Both the position numbers and the translations under genes were made by a program. 64,000 bases of DNA from Streptomyces sp. NBC_01306 (GTDB lineage Bacteria; Actinomycetota; Actinomycetes; Streptomycetales; Streptomycetaceae): NCBI RefSeq assembly GCF_026340465.1, contig NZ_JAPEPC010000001.1, positions 5,275,001 through 5,339,000 on the forward strand, given 5' to 3'. Below the pieces are notes generated by a model that saw only the letters and a list, made by a program, of their open reading frames with translations, was not told where the DNA came from and made no database searches. Every line of letters starts with the position of its first letter. The first letter of the stretch is position 1. Below are positions 61,675 through 64,000 of this stretch, piece by piece.

Positions 61675-62712
61675 TCAGCTGTTCAGCGGGGCCAGCGTCA
61701 TGGGCGCGATCTTTCCCTCCAGCATGGCGCCGAGTCCGAGTACCGAGCAGACGTCGGGCCGCTCGGCGATGTGCACCGGCATCCCCGTCGCATTGCGCAG
61801 CATCTGTTCCAGACCGGGGAGCTGGGCGCTCCCGCCGACCATCATGATGCCGCGGTCCGACAGATCGGCGACCAGATCCGGCGGGCAGTCGCGCAGCACC
61901 CGGCCGATACCGTCGAGTACGGCGGTCAGCGGGGTGTGGATGGCCTCCCGTACGGCCGCGGTGTCGACCCGGACCGAACGGGCGAGACCGGTGGCCACGT
62001 CCCTGCCGTGGATCTCGGTGAACTCGGGCCCGTCCAGGGACAGCCCGTTGCCGCTGAGCGCCAGTTGCAGCGGCCGTACGGACTGGCTCGGCAGCAGCAG
62101 CTCGTGGTGCTGGCGCAGGTGCTGCACGACGGCCCGGTCGATGGCCTCGCCGCCGACCGGGATCCGCTCGGCTGTCACGATCGAGCCGAGCGAGAGGACG
62201 GCGATCTGCGTGGTCGCCGCGCCGCAGACCATGATCATGGTGGCGGTCGGCTGCTCGACGGGGAGCCCGCAGCCGACGGCGGCGGCGATGAGGGTGTCGA
62301 CCAGCTCGACCCTCCGGGCGCCGAGACCGATCAGGGTCTCGACCGTGGCGCGCTGCGCCAGCGGGTCGGACTCGTGCGGGGTGCACGCGGCGGCGCGCAG
62401 CATCGGGGTGCGGCGCAGCCTGCGCCGCAGCTTGTCGCCGAGCAGGTGTGCCAGCATCCGCCGGGCCAGGTCGATGTCGACGACGGTGCCACCGGATACG
62501 GGGCGCGCCACCCGGATGTAGCCGGGGGTACGGCCGGTCATCTGCTCGGCGAAGGTGCCGACGGCGATGAGCGCGTCCGTGCGGCTGTTCACCGCGACGA
62601 CGCTCGGCTCGTCCACGACGAGACCCATGCCCTTGACGAACACCCGGGTCCGAGCGGCCCCGAGGTCGACGGCTACCTGGCAACGGCGCAACTGATCAAG
62701 ACTGACGGTCAC
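61675..62712 (-). CDS. MreB-like actin-fold protein
   Basis: 345 residues of the MreB/Mbl group. Phosphate 1 motif AVDLGAARTRVFVKG, phosphate 2 MIMVCGAATTQIAVLSLGSI and adenosine motif GIMMVGGSAQLPGLEQML are visible, but several residues differ from canonical MreB (for example VDLGAAR in place of IDLGTAN). Streptomyces carry such a divergent MreB-like gene outside the mre cluster, linked to sporulation-wall functions in S. coelicolor. The GTG start has GGGAG eight bases upstream. It lies next to the degenerate histidine kinase after 78 bases on the same strand. Confidence 0.85.
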   Translation of the reverse strand: MTVSLDQLRRCQVAVDLGAARTRVFVKGMGLVVDEPSVVAVNSRTDALIAVGTFAEQMTGRTPGYIRVARPVSGGTVVDIDLARRMLAHLLGDKLRRRLRRTPMLRAAACTPHESDPLAQRATVETLIGLGARRVELVDTLIAAAVGCGLPVEQPTATMIMVCGAATTQIAVLSLGSIVTAERIPVGGEAIDRAVVQHLRQHHELLLPSQSVRPLQLALSGNGLSLDGPEFTEIHGRDVATGLARSVRVDTAAVREAIHTPLTAVLDGIGRVLRDCPPDLVADLSDRGIMMVGGSAQLPGLEQMLRNATGMPVHIAERPDVCSVLGLGAMLEGKIAPMTLAPLNS

Positions 62713-62863
62713 GGCACAATCTCCCGAGAAACGCTGAGGCGGAGCACCGGCGGCAGCCGGTCCTCATCGCATCGTGCGACGGCCGCAACCGGTGCGCGCG
62801 CTGGGCTGAGCCGCCCGGGTGGTTGCCTGCCCCCGGGGGAGGCCCTCGCCGGAAAGCAAGCTC

Positions 62864-63442
62864 CTAGTGGGGTGTGTCGGCGGGCTGTACGTCCTGGAGC
62901 AGTCCCCAGGTGAATTCGGCGACGGCGGGGTGTCCGCCGGGCAGCGTGAGGGCGAGCCGCCAGCGGGTCGGCGCGGTGCCCTCCATCGGGCGTGCGGGGG
63001 CGAAGGCGCGGGCCGCCTCGTCCACCGTGCACGACCACGGCCGCAGGTCGTCCGCCGTGTGCAGGGGCGGTGCGGCGGCGCCGGGGGCGCGGACCAGCCA
63101 CTCGTTCCACACCGCGCCGCCGGGCCCGGTCAGCACCTCGAACCGCAGTCCCGGCCAGAGCGGCACCGGCCACTGGAGGGCGTCGCACTCCAGGTCGCCG
63201 ATCTTTCTGCGGGCGGTGGCGGAGGGTACCCCGAGCACCGAGCGGTAGCGCTGCGCGGCTCCGCGGGACCGGGGCGAGCGGACCATCGCCTGCCAGCGCC
63301 GGTTCGCCTCGCGCATCTCGGCGAGCGTGACGCCCAGCTCGCGCCGGGCGTCCTCGACGAGGCCCGGCTGATGGTCGGCCATCCGGCGCAGCAGTACCAG
63401 CTGGAAGTCGAGCGGTCCGAACGGGCTCCCTGATCGCGGCAT
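62864..63442 (-). CDS. Hypothetical protein
   Basis: 192 residues from the ATG at 63442. N-terminus PRSGSPFGPLDFQLVLLRRM, helical region ADHQPGLVEDARRELGVTLA, then a beta-rich end with WPVPLWPGLRFEVLTGPGGA. No signal, membrane helix or known catalytic motif was seen and I do not recognise the family. It is on the same strand as the MreB-like gene with a 151-base gap containing no gene. Confidence 0.6.
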   Translation of the reverse strand: MPRSGSPFGPLDFQLVLLRRMADHQPGLVEDARRELGVTLAEMREANRRWQAMVRSPRSRGAAQRYRSVLGVPSATARRKIGDLECDALQWPVPLWPGLRFEVLTGPGGAVWNEWLVRAPGAAAPPLHTADDLRPWSCTVDEAARAFAPARPMEGTAPTRWRLALTLPGGHPAVAEFTWGLLQDVQPADTPH

Positions 63443-63566
63443 ACACCCATCCTGCCCGTACGGCACGCGCACCCGGCCCCTCGGGGTCGGACGGCTCCGG
63501 GCCCCCGTCGGTACGGCTACTGAAGAGGGCCCCGGTATCCGGACGGCTCCCGACGCTGCGAGGCCC

Positions 63567-63998
63567 CTACTCCTCCGTACGTCCCAGCATCCGCTTCAGC
63601 AGGTCCCGCAGTACGGTCCGCTCCCCGGCCGACAGCTCGCCCAGCGGCTCACGCGCGAAGTCCATCGTGGCGCGCAGCTCCCGGGAGGTCCGCCGGCCCG
63701 CATCGGTGGCGGCGGCGAGTTTGATCCGGCGGTCGGCGGGGTCGGGGCGGCGCTCGGCCAGGCCGCGGGCTTCGAGACGGTCGACGATCCCCGTGACGTT
63801 CGACGGCTCGCACTTGAGATGCCCGGCGAGACGGCGCATGGGCATCGCCTCGATGGACAGCAGTCCCAGTACCCGCGCCTGGGCCCCCGTGAGCGAGTGC
63901 ACGGCGGCCGCCTCGTCGTACTCCTGGTGGTACCGGGCGACGACGTCACCGATCAGCTCGACGACTTCCAGGGTCAGCGGGTCTGTACGAGTGGCCAT
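63567..63998 (-). CDS. MarR-family transcriptional regulator
   Basis: 143 residues. The winged helix contains MPMRRLAGHLKCEPSNVTGI (about 52-71) and the wing RRPDPADRRIKLAAATDAG with the family's DxR motif. The start ATG is only two bases from the right edge, so a longer N-terminus or the promoter could lie outside the window. Its target cannot be seen. Confidence 0.9.
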   Translation of the reverse strand: MATRTDPLTLEVVELIGDVVARYHQEYDEAAAVHSLTGAQARVLGLLSIEAMPMRRLAGHLKCEPSNVTGIVDRLEARGLAERRPDPADRRIKLAAATDAGRRTSRELRATMDFAREPLGELSAGERTVLRDLLKRMLGRTEE

Positions 63999-64000
63999 GC

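Overview
The window looks like a chromosomal segment of a Streptomyces or close relative. It is strongly GC-rich, uses GTG and TTG starts often, and carries a gas vesicle cluster in the order gvpO-A-F-G-Y-Z-J-L-S-K known from Streptomyces. It also has Tat and LAxTG-type sortase signals, a mycothiol-linked DinB-fold protein, a large LuxR (LAL) regulator, an MreB-like gene and several apparently leaderless genes. No rRNA, CRISPR array or recognisable antibiotic gene cluster was seen.

Layout. 1-4.2 kb: a two-gene heterodimeric ABC exporter (the downstream half runs off the left edge), a FGGY sugar kinase and a small YtxH-like protein, all on the minus strand. 4.38-4.79 kb: two tRNA-Asn genes, a terminator and a CAT-anticodon tRNA. 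4.8-6.5 kb: a scarred stretch with a transposase-like tail fused by overlap to a maleylpyruvate-isomerase-like gene. 6.5-13.3 kb: a divergent XRE regulator/SDR pair around a long palindrome, a DUF6461-like gene, a secreted lipase and a Tat-exported phospholipase C with a PHO-box-like leader. 13.6-14.2 kb: two small proteins. 14.7-20.2 kb: ten co-directional gas vesicle genes with coupled starts, closed by a strong terminator.

20.3-29.9 kb: small membrane protein, an unknown protein, an 831-codon-frame cell-wall-anchored protein, an IS481 element sitting in that gene's stop codon, a heavy-metal-type permease, and a MarR/MFS operon whose exporter carries C-terminal carboxypeptidase-regulatory-like domains. 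30-43 kb: a secreted GH2 glycosidase with two F5/8C domains divergent from a HAD phosphatase, a TetR gene with an operator across its start codon, two methyltransferases, a LAL regulator, a papain-like secreted protease with a membrane-anchored companion, and a cupin regulator.

43.3-54.7 kb is a molybdenum block: two paralogous HTH-TOBE proteins bracket a PucR regulator, a two-gene xanthine dehydrogenase (FeS and Mo subunits fused), a small sulfite-oxidase-fold protein, a double-Mop molbindin, ModA and a fused ModB-ModC. Together these would import molybdate, store or sense it, and use it in purine oxidation. An IS701 element sits in the modBC stop codon. 56.2-64 kb: a membrane protein and a TetR gene driven by near-identical leaderless promoters, a secreted lipoprotein, an MFS exporter, a GAF histidine kinase that seems to lack a working ATPase domain, an MreB-like protein, an unknown protein and a MarR regulator.

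The most striking observation is that two unrelated insertion sequences (IS481 and IS701 types) both lie in CTAG sites that form the TAG stop codon of a plus-strand gene, with the target duplication rebuilding the stop. Other points of interest are palindromic operators overlapping promoters or start codons, repeated leaderless promoter architectures, and several fused or degenerate proteins. Function calls come from motif recognition by eye; no database search was run.
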